Source: Nostoc linckia NIES-25 (lineage in GTDB: Bacteria > Cyanobacteriota > Cyanobacteriia > Cyanobacteriales > Nostocaceae). From it: a stretch of DNA of 64,000 bases. The notes under the pieces were generated by a model that had not been told where the DNA came from, did not search any database, and saw only the letters and a list, made by a program, of their open reading frames with translations. Position numbers and translations under genes: made by a program. Within the stretch, counting starts at the first letter, position 1, and every line of letters begins with the position of its first letter. The stretch is from positions 2,320,471 through 2,384,470 of the forward strand of contig NZ_AP018222.1 in assembly GCF_002368035.1 (NCBI RefSeq), read 5' to 3'. Shown piece by piece: positions 17,591 to 25,999 of this stretch.

Positions 17591-17613
17591 GAGACGTTGC
17601 AATGCAACGTCTC
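17591..17613. repeat. Palindrome GAGACGTTGCA/TGCAACGTCTC
   Basis: Relative of the GTAGAGACGTAGCA palindromes at 7577 and 10560, with GTTGCA replacing GTAGCA. Confidence 0.8.
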
Positions 17614-17686
17614 TACATCTGGACGCCGAAAAATTAGGTTATGACTTCCAAAGAATCGATCGGAAAAATGGGGATTGTTATATACC

Positions 17687-17830
17687 CAGGACTTACGCAA
17701 AAGATAACGAAAGTAGCGGTAATACCCTGCGGGTTCGCTCTTAGCGTTCTCGCAGAGTAGCCGCTCCGCGTCTACATGAATTACCGCAACGCTTGAATAA
17801 GGTTTTCAATCACATTTTGCGTAAGTCCTG
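17687..17830. mobile_element. 144-bp MITE-like element with 16-bp TIRs
   Basis: Perfect terminal inverted repeats CAGGACTTACGCAAAA (17687-17702) and TTTTGCGTAAGTCCTG (17815-17830). No coding capacity. Partial ends of the same type (GGACTTACGCA / GTAAGTCCTG) occur at about 30853-30863 and 32505-32514, so the family is dispersed. No clear target duplication. Confidence 0.75.
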
Positions 17831-17980
17831 ATAGCCATACGAAATTGTTTGCGAAAACCTTCTTTGTTATCTTTCTTTGCGTACTTAGCGTACTTTGCGG
17901 TAGCCTGCGGCAAGCCGCTCCGCGTCTACGTTATCATAATTTTTGTTCGCGACCTATCTGGGATGGCTGTAGTTCGATAA

Positions 17981-19183
17981 TTAATGCAATACTTCCCAAT
18001 CTCGTAGCAAGGAAATAGCATGTTTATAGAAAGATAAATCCACCTGATTCACTTCTATTCCTTGACCGATTCCTTCTAGAAGGGTGATTGTTAATTTTCC
18101 TCCTAGATGTTCGCGGAACTCTGTAATACCCCTAAATATAGAATTAGGATGGTCTGGTCTATCTAATTCCTGTGTGAGTGCCGATACATACAAAGTAAAG
18201 CCTAATTTCTTAAGTGTAACTAGAACTCTTTGCCACTCGGATTGTAAAAGTCGCCCTATTAAAAATGAATAGGTTGTATCCAAAGCAATGCCGATCGCTA
18301 CAGCTTCACCGTGACGTAAACTGTAATTAGTTAAATGTTCTAGCTTATGAGCAGCCCAATGCCCAAAATCTAAAGGACGCGATGAACCCATTTCAAAAGG
18401 ATCGCCACCACCAGCAATATGTTCTAAGTGCAACTGCGAACAACGATAGATTAGCTTTTCCATAATCTCCATATCTCGATTAGCTAATCTATCGGCATAA
18501 GTCATAATAAAATTAAAGAAATCTGCATCTTTAATTAGTGCTACTTTCACCGCTTCTGCAATACCCGATCGCCAATCGCGATCGTCAAGGCTAGTAATAA
18601 AATCAAAGTCATTTAATACTGCATAAGGTGGCATAAATGTGCCAAGAAAATTTTTCTTGCCAAAGGCATTAATTCCATTCTTGACTCCGACACCCGAATC
18701 ATTTTGTCCTAATACTGTTGTCGGCACCCGTAACAGCCTAATTCCTCGATGAGCCGTCGCTGCGGCGTATCCCACCATGTCTAATACGGCTCCACCTCCA
18801 ATTGCTATGACGTAGGAATGACGGCACAATCCAACTGTATCGATTCGCTGATGAATTTGCTCTATAAATTTAGAATCATTCTTGACTGCTTCTCCGCCTG
18901 GAACGATTATTGGTTCGTCAGTCAAGGTCAGCACATCTGCATAACGCTCGGCGTAAAGTGCTATTTTTTTTAACAATCCTTTTTGGTAATTTAAAACTCC
19001 TCCATCCACTACTACTAACACTCGTTTTGGAGTTATCTCCCCATTTCCGGCAATCACTTGTGCCAATAAAGAATTCTCTAATTCAAACAAACCTGTAGTA
19101 AAATGCACATCATACTTGAAGGTTACTTGAACGCATTGATTAATGGGTTGGAGATTCAAAGCAGTCTTTTGTTTAATAACCAT
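17981..19183 (-). CDS. eboD: EboD-type 3-dehydroquinate synthase homologue
   Basis: 400 residues from the ATG at 19183 (a TTG two codons upstream is less likely). Sugar-phosphate-cyclase fold: NAD-binding AIGGGAVLDMVGYAA, substrate/metal region GVGVKNGINAFGKKNFLG, SGIAEAVKVALI, and the zinc-ligand segments DFGHWAAHKLEHL and SLRHGEAVAIG. It differs from housekeeping AroB (longer, with an ~70-residue N-terminal extension), matching the EboD group. It is divergent from eboA across a 487-bp A/T-rich promoter gap. The assignment as EboD rests on this neighbourhood and sequence style; the reaction is not known. Confidence 0.82.
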   Translation of the reverse strand: MVIKQKTALNLQPINQCVQVTFKYDVHFTTGLFELENSLLAQVIAGNGEITPKRVLVVVDGGVLNYQKGLLKKIALYAERYADVLTLTDEPIIVPGGEAVKNDSKFIEQIHQRIDTVGLCRHSYVIAIGGGAVLDMVGYAAATAHRGIRLLRVPTTVLGQNDSGVGVKNGINAFGKKNFLGTFMPPYAVLNDFDFITSLDDRDWRSGIAEAVKVALIKDADFFNFIMTYADRLANRDMEIMEKLIYRCSQLHLEHIAGGGDPFEMGSSRPLDFGHWAAHKLEHLTNYSLRHGEAVAIGIALDTTYSFLIGRLLQSEWQRVLVTLKKLGFTLYVSALTQELDRPDHPNSIFRGITEFREHLGGKLTITLLEGIGQGIEVNQVDLSFYKHAISLLRDWEVLH

Positions 19184-19670
19184 ATCCAAATATTATTAAC
19201 TATTAATTAATTGTAAATATATGCAGTACTTTAATTTAGATTATTGAACGTTTCAACAATATAAATAAATTTGGCACTGCAATGTTTACAATGATTTCCT
19301 AGATAAATATAGCTAGTAAATCATTGCTTGATGCTGGTATTATTCATTGTTGAATAAAGCTCAAAATGACAATTGGTTACAAACTTCTTGATAGCTGTAC
19401 TTAAATATATCTTAGACTTTATATCTAAGTTTGACAGTTGATATCATCATTATTACACAAAAATCTAATTTTTTTTCGGAAGCGAACTTAGGGTTTTATC
19501 GATTTAAAATCAGATCTTTACAGTATCTTATCCAAATTATATCTATTTTATAGATTCAATGAAGTTATTAGCTAAGTAATATACTATATAACTGATTGAA
19601 AAACAAAGTATCAAATTTAATGCTAGAAATTATACATAGTTGTCACCAAAAAAAAGTTGGGTAACTTCTC
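19184..19670. promoter_or_regulatory. Divergent A/T-rich promoter region of the ebo cluster
   Basis: 487 bp between eboD (minus) and eboA (plus), strongly A/T-rich and free of the repeats that fill other gaps. Presumably carries both promoters. I could not pick a confident -10/-35 pair or operator. Confidence 0.5.
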
Positions 19671-20549
19671 TTGAAATCGATCGTGAGTAAAGTAAACAAG
19701 TTACTACATCAGTGGTTACTACAGTCTGTTTCCCAGTCCGGTATTGATTGGCTGGAGCAGAAGCAGGCACAGATTACTAGCGGTGGTGCTGAACGAGTGT
19801 TTTTCACAGCTTTTAGTGCTGTACCGCGTTATCTGGGTAAACAGAATTTGCAGCTAACACCCCAAGATTTGGAAGCAGCGCAGGAGGCAATTCCCGGTTG
19901 GAATCCTGCTGATTGGAGCGTACATCAAGCAGGTCGCACACTCTTGGTTTTAGCTTTGCCTCATGATGATGCCGAGGCTTATGTGCGATCGCTTGATAAA
20001 CTTTTCTCAAGCGCCGATATGGGCGAGTTAGTTGCACTATATCAGAGTTTACCCCTATTGCCACATCCAGAATTACACCGTCAGCGTGCTGCTGAGGGAA
20101 TTCGCAGCAATATGAGCAACGTATTCCAAGCCATAGCACTACGCAACCCATATCCAGCCAATTATTTAGATAATGCTGCTTGGAATCAGATGGTGTTGAA
20201 AGCTGTGTTTGTCGGTAGTCCGTTGCATCTAATTTGGGGTCTAGATCGTCGTGCTAACCCAGAATTAGCGAAGATGTTGACAGACTATGCCCACGAACGT
20301 TGGGCTGCTAAACGCCCAGTTACCCCAGAACTTTGGCGACCTGTAGGTAAATATGCCGATAGTGCAATCATCGCAGATTTAGAAAAAGTCTTGATAAACG
20401 GCGATACAGCCGAACAACAAGCAGCAGCATTAGCTTGTGCTGAATCAGGTTTACCCGAAGCGCAAGTATTACTCTCCCATTATCCAGATTTACAGTCATC
20501 CATAGAACAGGGTAACCTGACTTGGAATAGTTTTAGCAGCGATCGCTGA
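19671..20549 (+). CDS. eboA: EboA domain protein
   Basis: 292 residues from a TTG at 19671; a GTG at 19683 is an equally possible start, and neither has a clear ribosome site. Predicted all-helical, no signal peptide or membrane segment. Recognised as EboA by its position first in the cluster and by conserved stretches such as GWNPADWSVHQAGR, PYPANYLDNAAWNQMVLKAV and KRPVTPELWRPVG. Biochemical function unknown. Members of this cluster are needed in Nostoc punctiforme to bring the scytonemin monomer to the periplasm. Confidence 0.88.
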   Translation: MKSIVSKVNKLLHQWLLQSVSQSGIDWLEQKQAQITSGGAERVFFTAFSAVPRYLGKQNLQLTPQDLEAAQEAIPGWNPADWSVHQAGRTLLVLALPHDDAEAYVRSLDKLFSSADMGELVALYQSLPLLPHPELHRQRAAEGIRSNMSNVFQAIALRNPYPANYLDNAAWNQMVLKAVFVGSPLHLIWGLDRRANPELAKMLTDYAHERWAAKRPVTPELWRPVGKYADSAIIADLEKVLINGDTAEQQAAALACAESGLPEAQVLLSHYPDLQSSIEQGNLTWNSFSSDR

Positions 20550-20691
20550 AAGGGACTGGGGAGTGTGGGGAGTGTGGGGAGAGAGGGGGGAAAGATTTCT
20601 TCCCTATCCTCCCACACCTGCCCATCTCCCCATCTCCCCATCTCCCACACCTGCCCCTGTGCCTCTTCCCCATGCCCCATTTCCTAAACTT
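20550..20691. repeat. G-rich/C-rich STRR-derived hairpin element in the ebo operon
   Basis: A run of (TGGGGAG)n on the left and (CCCATCTCC)n / CCCACACCTGCC on the right with AAAGATTTCTTCC at the centre. The same structure is found inside the debranching enzyme gene (48320-48475). An open frame across it extends eboB upstream artificially. Confidence 0.85.
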
Positions 20692-21594
20692 ATGATGTTT
20701 ATCGATCCTCACATTCACATGTGTTCCCGTACTACTTACGATTATCTGGTAATGCGGGAATATGGCATTGTTGCCGTTATTGAACCAGCTTTTTGGCTGG
20801 GACAACCCCGAACCAACGCTGGCACATTCAAAGACTATTTCAGCAGTCTTGTGGGTTGGGAACGGTTTCGTGCTAATCAGTTTGGCATCCAGCATTACTG
20901 TACAATCGGCTTAAATCCCAAAGAAGCTAATAATGAAGCATTGGCAGCAGAAGTGATAGAACTGCTACCGCTTTATGCTTGTAAAGAAGGAGTTGTGGCT
21001 ATTGGCGAAATTGGCTACGACGATATGACAGAAGCAGAAGATAAGTACTTTTGTCAACAATTAGCATTAGCCAAAGAACTCGATATGTTAGTACTAATTC
21101 ATACTCCTCATCGTAATAAGAAAGCGGGTGCAATTCGGAGTATGGAACGGTGTATTGAATATGGCTTAGATCCTTCACAAGTAGTTATCGATCATAATAA
21201 CGAAGAAACCGTTGAAGAAGTATTAAAACGTGGTTTTTGGGCAGCTTTTACGATTTATCCCCAGACAAAAATGGGTAACGCTCGAATGGTGGAAGTTGTT
21301 CGTAAATATGGATGCGATCGCATCATTGTTGATAGTAGTGCTGATTGGGGAATTAGCGATCCATTGGCAGTGCCAAAAACGGCTCAGTTGATGTTAGAAA
21401 GAGGCATTCCTGAAGAACACGTGCGAGCAGTTTGTTATGAAAATGCTCTAGCTGCTTACAGCCAAACCGGTCAGATGCAAGCATCAGACTGGCTCAACCC
21501 TCAATCCATCGACCAGCGTCAGCTATTTAATGGTAACTCTGTCTTGCGAGGACAAGAACCTGGTATTAATTCACTTTCAGTGCTGATTGAATAG
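20692..21594 (+). CDS. eboB: EboB, TatD-family metal-dependent hydrolase
   Basis: 300 residues from the ATG at 20692. An upstream GTG reading through the STRR element is rejected because it codes only for low-complexity Pro/Gly. Amidohydrolase/TatD fold: HxH in FIDPHIHM (H7, H9), Glu in GEIGYDDM, His in LIHTPHRN and VIDHNNEE, and the terminal Asp in IIVDSSADWG. A metal-dependent hydrolase of unknown substrate. Second gene of the ebo operon. Confidence 0.9.
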   Translation: MMFIDPHIHMCSRTTYDYLVMREYGIVAVIEPAFWLGQPRTNAGTFKDYFSSLVGWERFRANQFGIQHYCTIGLNPKEANNEALAAEVIELLPLYACKEGVVAIGEIGYDDMTEAEDKYFCQQLALAKELDMLVLIHTPHRNKKAGAIRSMERCIEYGLDPSQVVIDHNNEETVEEVLKRGFWAAFTIYPQTKMGNARMVEVVRKYGCDRIIVDSSADWGISDPLAVPKTAQLMLERGIPEEHVRAVCYENALAAYSQTGQMQASDWLNPQSIDQRQLFNGNSVLRGQEPGINSLSVLIE

Positions 21595-21692
21595 AAAAAA
21601 AGTGAGAATAGGGCATTGGGCATTAGAAGAGAAGTTTTTATATTTGTTTTTTGTTATTGTCACAGTCCCAAATCTCAAATCCAAAATAGTAT

Positions 21693-21710
21693 TAAGGAGG
21701 CAGATAAGTG
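21693..21710 (+). promoter_or_regulatory. Strong ribosome site fixing GTG start of eboC
   Basis: AAGGAGG at about 21694-21700 lies 7 bp before GTG (21708), deciding the non-ATG start of eboC. Confidence 0.8.
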
Positions 21711-22640
21711 AATGTTGCAAGCTTGAATTTTCAAAGTTGGCGCGGCTATTTTGAATTGATGCGTCCGGCTAATATTGTTACTGCTTGGGCTGATATTTTG
21801 GTTGGGTTTGCGGCTTCTGGCTCTGGGATTATTTTCGCTCAATTAATTAATGGTGACGCCAATTTTGCAGTTTTAATTCCATTAGCTTGGTTGTTATTAG
21901 CAACAACAGGCTTATATGGCGGCGGTATTGTTTTTAATGATGTTTTTGATGCTGATTTAGATGCAGAAGAACGACCAAATAGAGCAATTCCTAGCGGTCG
22001 GGTATCATTAAAAAATGCTACTTTATTAGGCAGTATACTGTTTGCCATCGGTATTGGAGCGGCTTTTCAAGTATCCTGGGTGAGTGGTGCGATCGCTATC
22101 TTCATTACTCTTTCAGCACTGCTGTATAATTCCCTTGCCAAACATCATCCTTTTTTCGGGCCGCTGAATATGGGTTTGTGCCGTGGCAGTAACTTATTAT
22201 TAGGTGTAAGTGCTGTCCCGGCAATCATAGAACAACGTTGGTATTTAACGCTGATTCCTGTGATTTATATTGCCGCTATCACCGCAATTAGTCAGGGGGA
22301 AGTTCGCGGAGGAAAGAAGATTACAGGAGTATTAGCACTAGTTCTGATTGCAATAGTTTTGACGGCAGTTTTAGCATTAGGAATATTACCAGAGTATACA
22401 GCGATCGCCGCATTACCATTCGCCGTTTTCTTAGCTATCCGAATATTGCCTAATTTTGTCAAAGCTGCACGCGAACCTTTAGCCGAAAATATCCGTAATG
22501 CTGTAAAAATAGGCGTCTTGTCTTTAATTGTTTTAGACGCAACTGTTGCATCTGGTTTTGCGGGTTTGTATTACGGTTTAGCAGTGCTGATTTTGCTACC
22601 AATTTCTATGAAGTTAGCAAAAATCTTTGCTGTTACTTAA
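21708..22640 (+). CDS. eboC: EboC, UbiA-like prenyltransferase family membrane protein
   Basis: 310 residues, GTG start with an AAGGAGG site. About eight to nine TM helices. The first aspartate-rich motif is NDVFDADLDAEERPNR (N77, D78, D81, D85), as in UbiA prenyltransferases. The second Asp-rich motif is not preserved: the matching region reads NMGLCRGSNLLLG. The loss suggests altered activity or a non-prenyltransferase role. Third ebo gene; the only integral membrane component of the cluster, hence a candidate for the transport step (inference). Confidence 0.9.
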   Translation: MNVASLNFQSWRGYFELMRPANIVTAWADILVGFAASGSGIIFAQLINGDANFAVLIPLAWLLLATTGLYGGGIVFNDVFDADLDAEERPNRAIPSGRVSLKNATLLGSILFAIGIGAAFQVSWVSGAIAIFITLSALLYNSLAKHHPFFGPLNMGLCRGSNLLLGVSAVPAIIEQRWYLTLIPVIYIAAITAISQGEVRGGKKITGVLALVLIAIVLTAVLALGILPEYTAIAALPFAVFLAIRILPNFVKAAREPLAENIRNAVKIGVLSLIVLDATVASGFAGLYYGLAVLILLPISMKLAKIFAVT

Positions 22641-22774
22641 AATTTCCACGCTCCAGACGCAGAGGCGCTGAGAGAAAGATTGAGTTTTGTACAATATTTT
22701 GCAATCGTTTAGATTATAAAAACCTCTCTGCGACTCTGCGTCTCTGCGTGCAAAAAAAAGGATAAAGATAAAAA

Positions 22775-23998
22775 ATGAAAATTACAAACAACAACTTCCA
22801 TTTGACTTATTGCAGCAATATTCATCCTGGCGAAACTTGGGTAGAGGTGTTTGCAAATCTACAAAAATATATTCCCGAACTCAAATCACGTTTATCACCG
22901 ACAAAACCCTTTGGTATTGGTTTGAGGTTAGCAAATATAGCCGCCAAGGAACTTTTAGAAAATAATAATTTGGCTCAATTTCAAGAGTGGTTAAGCCAAC
23001 AAGATTTATATGTTTTTACGTTGAATGGATTTCCTTACGGGGGATTTCACAGACAAGTAGTAAAAGATGGAGTTTATGCACCAGATTGGTCTACACAAGA
23101 ACGAGTAAACTACACATTAAATCTTACACAGATTTTAGCAACTCTGTTACCCCAAGAAATTGATGGCGGTATTTCTACATTGCCGTTATCTTATAAACCT
23201 TGGTGGGGCGAAGATCAAACAACTTGCGATGCTGTTATCAAACAGAGTTGTTTAAACTTAGCATCAGTTGTTGAAAATACAATCCGTATCTGGGAAGAAA
23301 CAGGAAAATTATTACATATCGATTTAGAACCAGAACCCGATGGATTAATTGAGAATACATCAGAAGTAATTGATTTTTTTCAAAATTGGTTATTGCCGAT
23401 TGGCGGTAATTATTTATCAGAAAAACTAAATATCGAACAAAATTTAGCTGAAGCTAAATTGCTAGAACATATCCGCGTTTGTTATGATACCTGCCATTTT
23501 TCAGTTGAATATGAGGAACCAAAATCTGTATTTGCGCGTTTAGAATCAGCAGGAATTAAAATTGGTAAGGTTCAAATCAGTGCAGCTATTCAAGTAAAAA
23601 TCCCTGCTGAGGTTGAGAAACGTAGTTTGATAGTCGAACGTTTGCGTCCTTTTGCAGAATCTACCTATCTTCACCAAGTAATCGAACGTCGTAGCGATGG
23701 TACGCTATATCACTATCCTGACTTAATAAATGCATTACCACATTTAGAACAATCTCTAGCTGAAGAATGGCGGACTCATTTTCATGTTCCGATTTTTATT
23801 CATGATTATCAAATCTTGCAGTCTACGCAAGAAGATATTGCTACTGTTTTGCATCTACTTCAAACAAACAATGCTTGTTCGCATTTAGAAATCGAGACTT
23901 ACACTTGGGATGTATTGCCATCAGAAATGAAGATAGATTTGCTGACTTCTATTCAGCGGGAATATGAATGGGTATTAAAAGAACTCGCAAGAAATTAA
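22775..23998 (+). CDS. eboE: EboE, xylose-isomerase-like TIM-barrel metabolite traffic protein
   Basis: 407 residues. The AP-endonuclease/xylose isomerase-like barrel is suggested by metal-ligand-type motifs: GETWVEV, LHIDLEPEPDG (Glu), VCYDTCHFSVEYE (Asp/His), KVQISAA, and HVPIFIH. Cytoplasmic by sequence. Named 'metabolite traffic protein' from its cluster. Preceded by AAAGGATAAAG as ribosome site; 15 bp separate it from eboF, so the pair is co-translated. In the usual six-gene order eboD sits before it; here eboC does. Confidence 0.9.
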   Translation: MKITNNNFHLTYCSNIHPGETWVEVFANLQKYIPELKSRLSPTKPFGIGLRLANIAAKELLENNNLAQFQEWLSQQDLYVFTLNGFPYGGFHRQVVKDGVYAPDWSTQERVNYTLNLTQILATLLPQEIDGGISTLPLSYKPWWGEDQTTCDAVIKQSCLNLASVVENTIRIWEETGKLLHIDLEPEPDGLIENTSEVIDFFQNWLLPIGGNYLSEKLNIEQNLAEAKLLEHIRVCYDTCHFSVEYEEPKSVFARLESAGIKIGKVQISAAIQVKIPAEVEKRSLIVERLRPFAESTYLHQVIERRSDGTLYHYPDLINALPHLEQSLAEEWRTHFHVPIFIHDYQILQSTQEDIATVLHLLQTNNACSHLEIETYTWDVLPSEMKIDLLTSIQREYEWVLKELARN

Positions 23999-24013
23999 GA
24001 GGGAATTAAGTTT

Positions 24014-25390
24014 ATGAAAAAAACGGTTATTCTAAATGTCGTAGGGTTAACACCTAGTTTACTGGGAAAAAACACACCGTTTTTATCTGCTTGGGCTGCT
24101 AAAGGTCAAGTGCTTCCAATCAAAACAGTGCTACCTGCTGTAACTTGTTCTGTTCAGGCTACTTATTTAACCGGAAAATTGCCTAATGAACATGGAATTG
24201 TTGCTAATGGTTGGTATTTTCGAGATGAATGTGAAGTAAAATTTTGGCGACAATCTAATAAATTAGTACAGGCTCCTAAAATTTGGGAAATTGCTAAATC
24301 AATCGATCCAAATTTCACTTGTGCCAACCTTTTTTGGTGGTACAATATGTATTCTTCGGTAGATTATGCGATTACACCGCGCCCAATGTATCCTGCGGAT
24401 GGCAGAAAATTACCTGATATTTATACTCATCCTAGTGATGTGCGATCGCCAATTCAATCTGATTTGGGTCAATTCCCTTTATTTGATTTTTGGGGGCCAA
24501 AAACTTCAGTTAATTCTAGCCAATGGATTGCCAATTCTGCAAAATGGATTGAGGAACGCTATAGCCCTACATTATCACTCGTTTATCTGCCACATTTAGA
24601 TTATTGTCTGCAAAAATTTGGTCACGATGAAAAACATATCCAGACAGATTTACAAGAAATTGATGGTGTTTGTCAGGAGTTAATTGAATATTATCAAGCA
24701 CGAAATACTCAAGTAATTATTCTTTCTGAGTATGGCATTACTCCTGTTGATAAAGCAGTACATTTGAACCGCGTTTTACGCGAAAATAATTTAATTGCGG
24801 TTAGGGAAGAATTGGGGCGAGAACTGCTCGATTTTGGTGCTAGTATTGCTTTTGCTGTGGCGGATCACCAAATTGCTCATGTATATGTAAACGATCCAGC
24901 CTACATTCCAAAAGTACGATCGCTTTTAGAAGCCACTGAAGGCGTAGCCCAAGTATTAGACGAACAAGGTAAACAAGCGTACCATCTCGATCATCCCAGA
25001 TCTGGAGAGTTAGTGGCGATCGCCGAGCCTCATACCTGGTTTACTTATTATTATTGGCTTGACGATAACAAAGCCCCGGATTTTGCCCGAACCGTGGATA
25101 TCCACCGCAAACCCGGTTACGATCCTGTAGAACTTTTCCTCGATCCGCAAATTAAATTTCCTCAAGGAAAAATCGCTCTCAAGCTACTTAAGAAACAACT
25201 CGGTTTTCGCTACCTCATGGATGTGATTCCTCTGGATGCTTCCTTAGTGCGTGGTTCTCACGGTCACATTACTACTTCTACAAATGAAGGGCCCCTATTT
25301 ATCACCCATCAAACTCACCTAGTTGATAGCGACATAATTGAAGCGACGGATGTTTGTTCGTTGATTCTCAAACATTTGAATTGGCATTAG
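24014..25390 (+). CDS. eboF: EboF, type I phosphodiesterase/nucleotide pyrophosphatase family
   Basis: 458 residues, alkaline phosphatase superfamily. The nucleophile region VTCSVQATYLTGKLPNEHG (Thr or Ser as nucleophile), the metal ligands in YLPHLDYCLQKFGHD, EYGITPVDKAVHLN and the terminal His in RGSHGHITTS match the nucleotide pyrophosphatase/phosphodiesterase group. No signal peptide seen. Substrate unknown. Last gene of the plus-strand ebo operon, with no terminator hairpin obvious after the stop. Confidence 0.9.
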   Translation: MKKTVILNVVGLTPSLLGKNTPFLSAWAAKGQVLPIKTVLPAVTCSVQATYLTGKLPNEHGIVANGWYFRDECEVKFWRQSNKLVQAPKIWEIAKSIDPNFTCANLFWWYNMYSSVDYAITPRPMYPADGRKLPDIYTHPSDVRSPIQSDLGQFPLFDFWGPKTSVNSSQWIANSAKWIEERYSPTLSLVYLPHLDYCLQKFGHDEKHIQTDLQEIDGVCQELIEYYQARNTQVIILSEYGITPVDKAVHLNRVLRENNLIAVREELGRELLDFGASIAFAVADHQIAHVYVNDPAYIPKVRSLLEATEGVAQVLDEQGKQAYHLDHPRSGELVAIAEPHTWFTYYYWLDDNKAPDFARTVDIHRKPGYDPVELFLDPQIKFPQGKIALKLLKKQLGFRYLMDVIPLDASLVRGSHGHITTSTNEGPLFITHQTHLVDSDIIEATDVCSLILKHLNWH

Positions 25391-25999
25391 GAGAAGATAG
25401 AGATGGTTATTGCGTTATAAAACATTAAATTAACCAAAAATCGCAATATTAATCGTATTTACATAGCATTTCACAAAATTGCTGCGATAGATTCATAGTA
25501 GAGGGTGAATACCTGTCCGCCTCTACAAATAATACAGCAGATTCCAGCAGGCGTGAGGTACAGGTTATCGTAGGGGCTTTACAGCTGTGCATTGGTGTCA
25601 ACTTAACGTGAAACCCTAGTGAAAACGTTATGAGCGAGTTCTACTCACTTACCATCAAGATCCGCGTTACCCCACCCCGGCTTTGCTGGCGCAAAACCTC
25701 CCCTCCCCTTGCTAAGGGGAGGGCTTGGGGGTGGGGTAAAATGCCTGTGGGATAAGCGTTTGAGCTTAAGTTGACACCAATGTACATCTGTGCGCCCCTA
25801 CCTGTGCACCTCATTTTCCTGAAAAATGCTGTAAAAATACAAAAAATTTTCACCAAATCATAGTCATTTCGAGTATGCTTTATATATGAACTCGAAATGA
25901 CTATGAATTATTGGTTTCTATCAGTAGGCATCCGTTTATCTACTGACTAAAATATGTTGACTGACAATTTCACTAACCTAATGGAGAAGTTCTTGACCC
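25391..25999. other. Intergenic region: palindrome split by MITE-1
   Basis: 609 bp between eboF and catalase. Holds a short palindrome near 25498-25528, the MITE-1 copy (25589-25783) inside a GTAGGGGC-type palindrome, and the A/T-rich catalase promoter region. No gene seen; the minus frame across MITE-1 is not coding. Confidence 0.65.
25589..25783. mobile_element. MITE-1 copy 1 (~195 bp, 17-bp TIRs)
   Basis: TIRs CATTGGTGTCAACTTAA (25590-25606) and its exact reverse complement (25766-25782). Flanked by ACAGCTGT (25581-25588) and ACATCTGT (25784-25791), a near-perfect 8-bp duplication at the centre of a GTAGGGGC...GCCCCTAC palindrome. The interior contains a TTACCCCACCCC ... GGGGTGGGGTAA hairpin. 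No ORF. Confidence 0.85.

Larger units (their letters stand above)
17409..17980. other. Intergenic region with palindrome and TIR element
   Basis: 572 bp holding the palindrome at 17591-17613, the TIR element at 17687-17830 and G/C-rich fragments (GCGGTAGCCTGCGGC...) also seen inside that element. Short frames here are repeat read-through. Confidence 0.65.

Noticed and set aside
17981..19183. Housekeeping aroB
   Set aside because: Longer than AroB, with the N-terminal extension and neighbourhood of EboD; still open until a phylogeny is done.
20563..20691. N-terminal extension of eboB starting at a GTG
   Set aside because: Encodes only STRR-derived Gly/Pro; the hydrolase motif starts right after the ATG at 20692.
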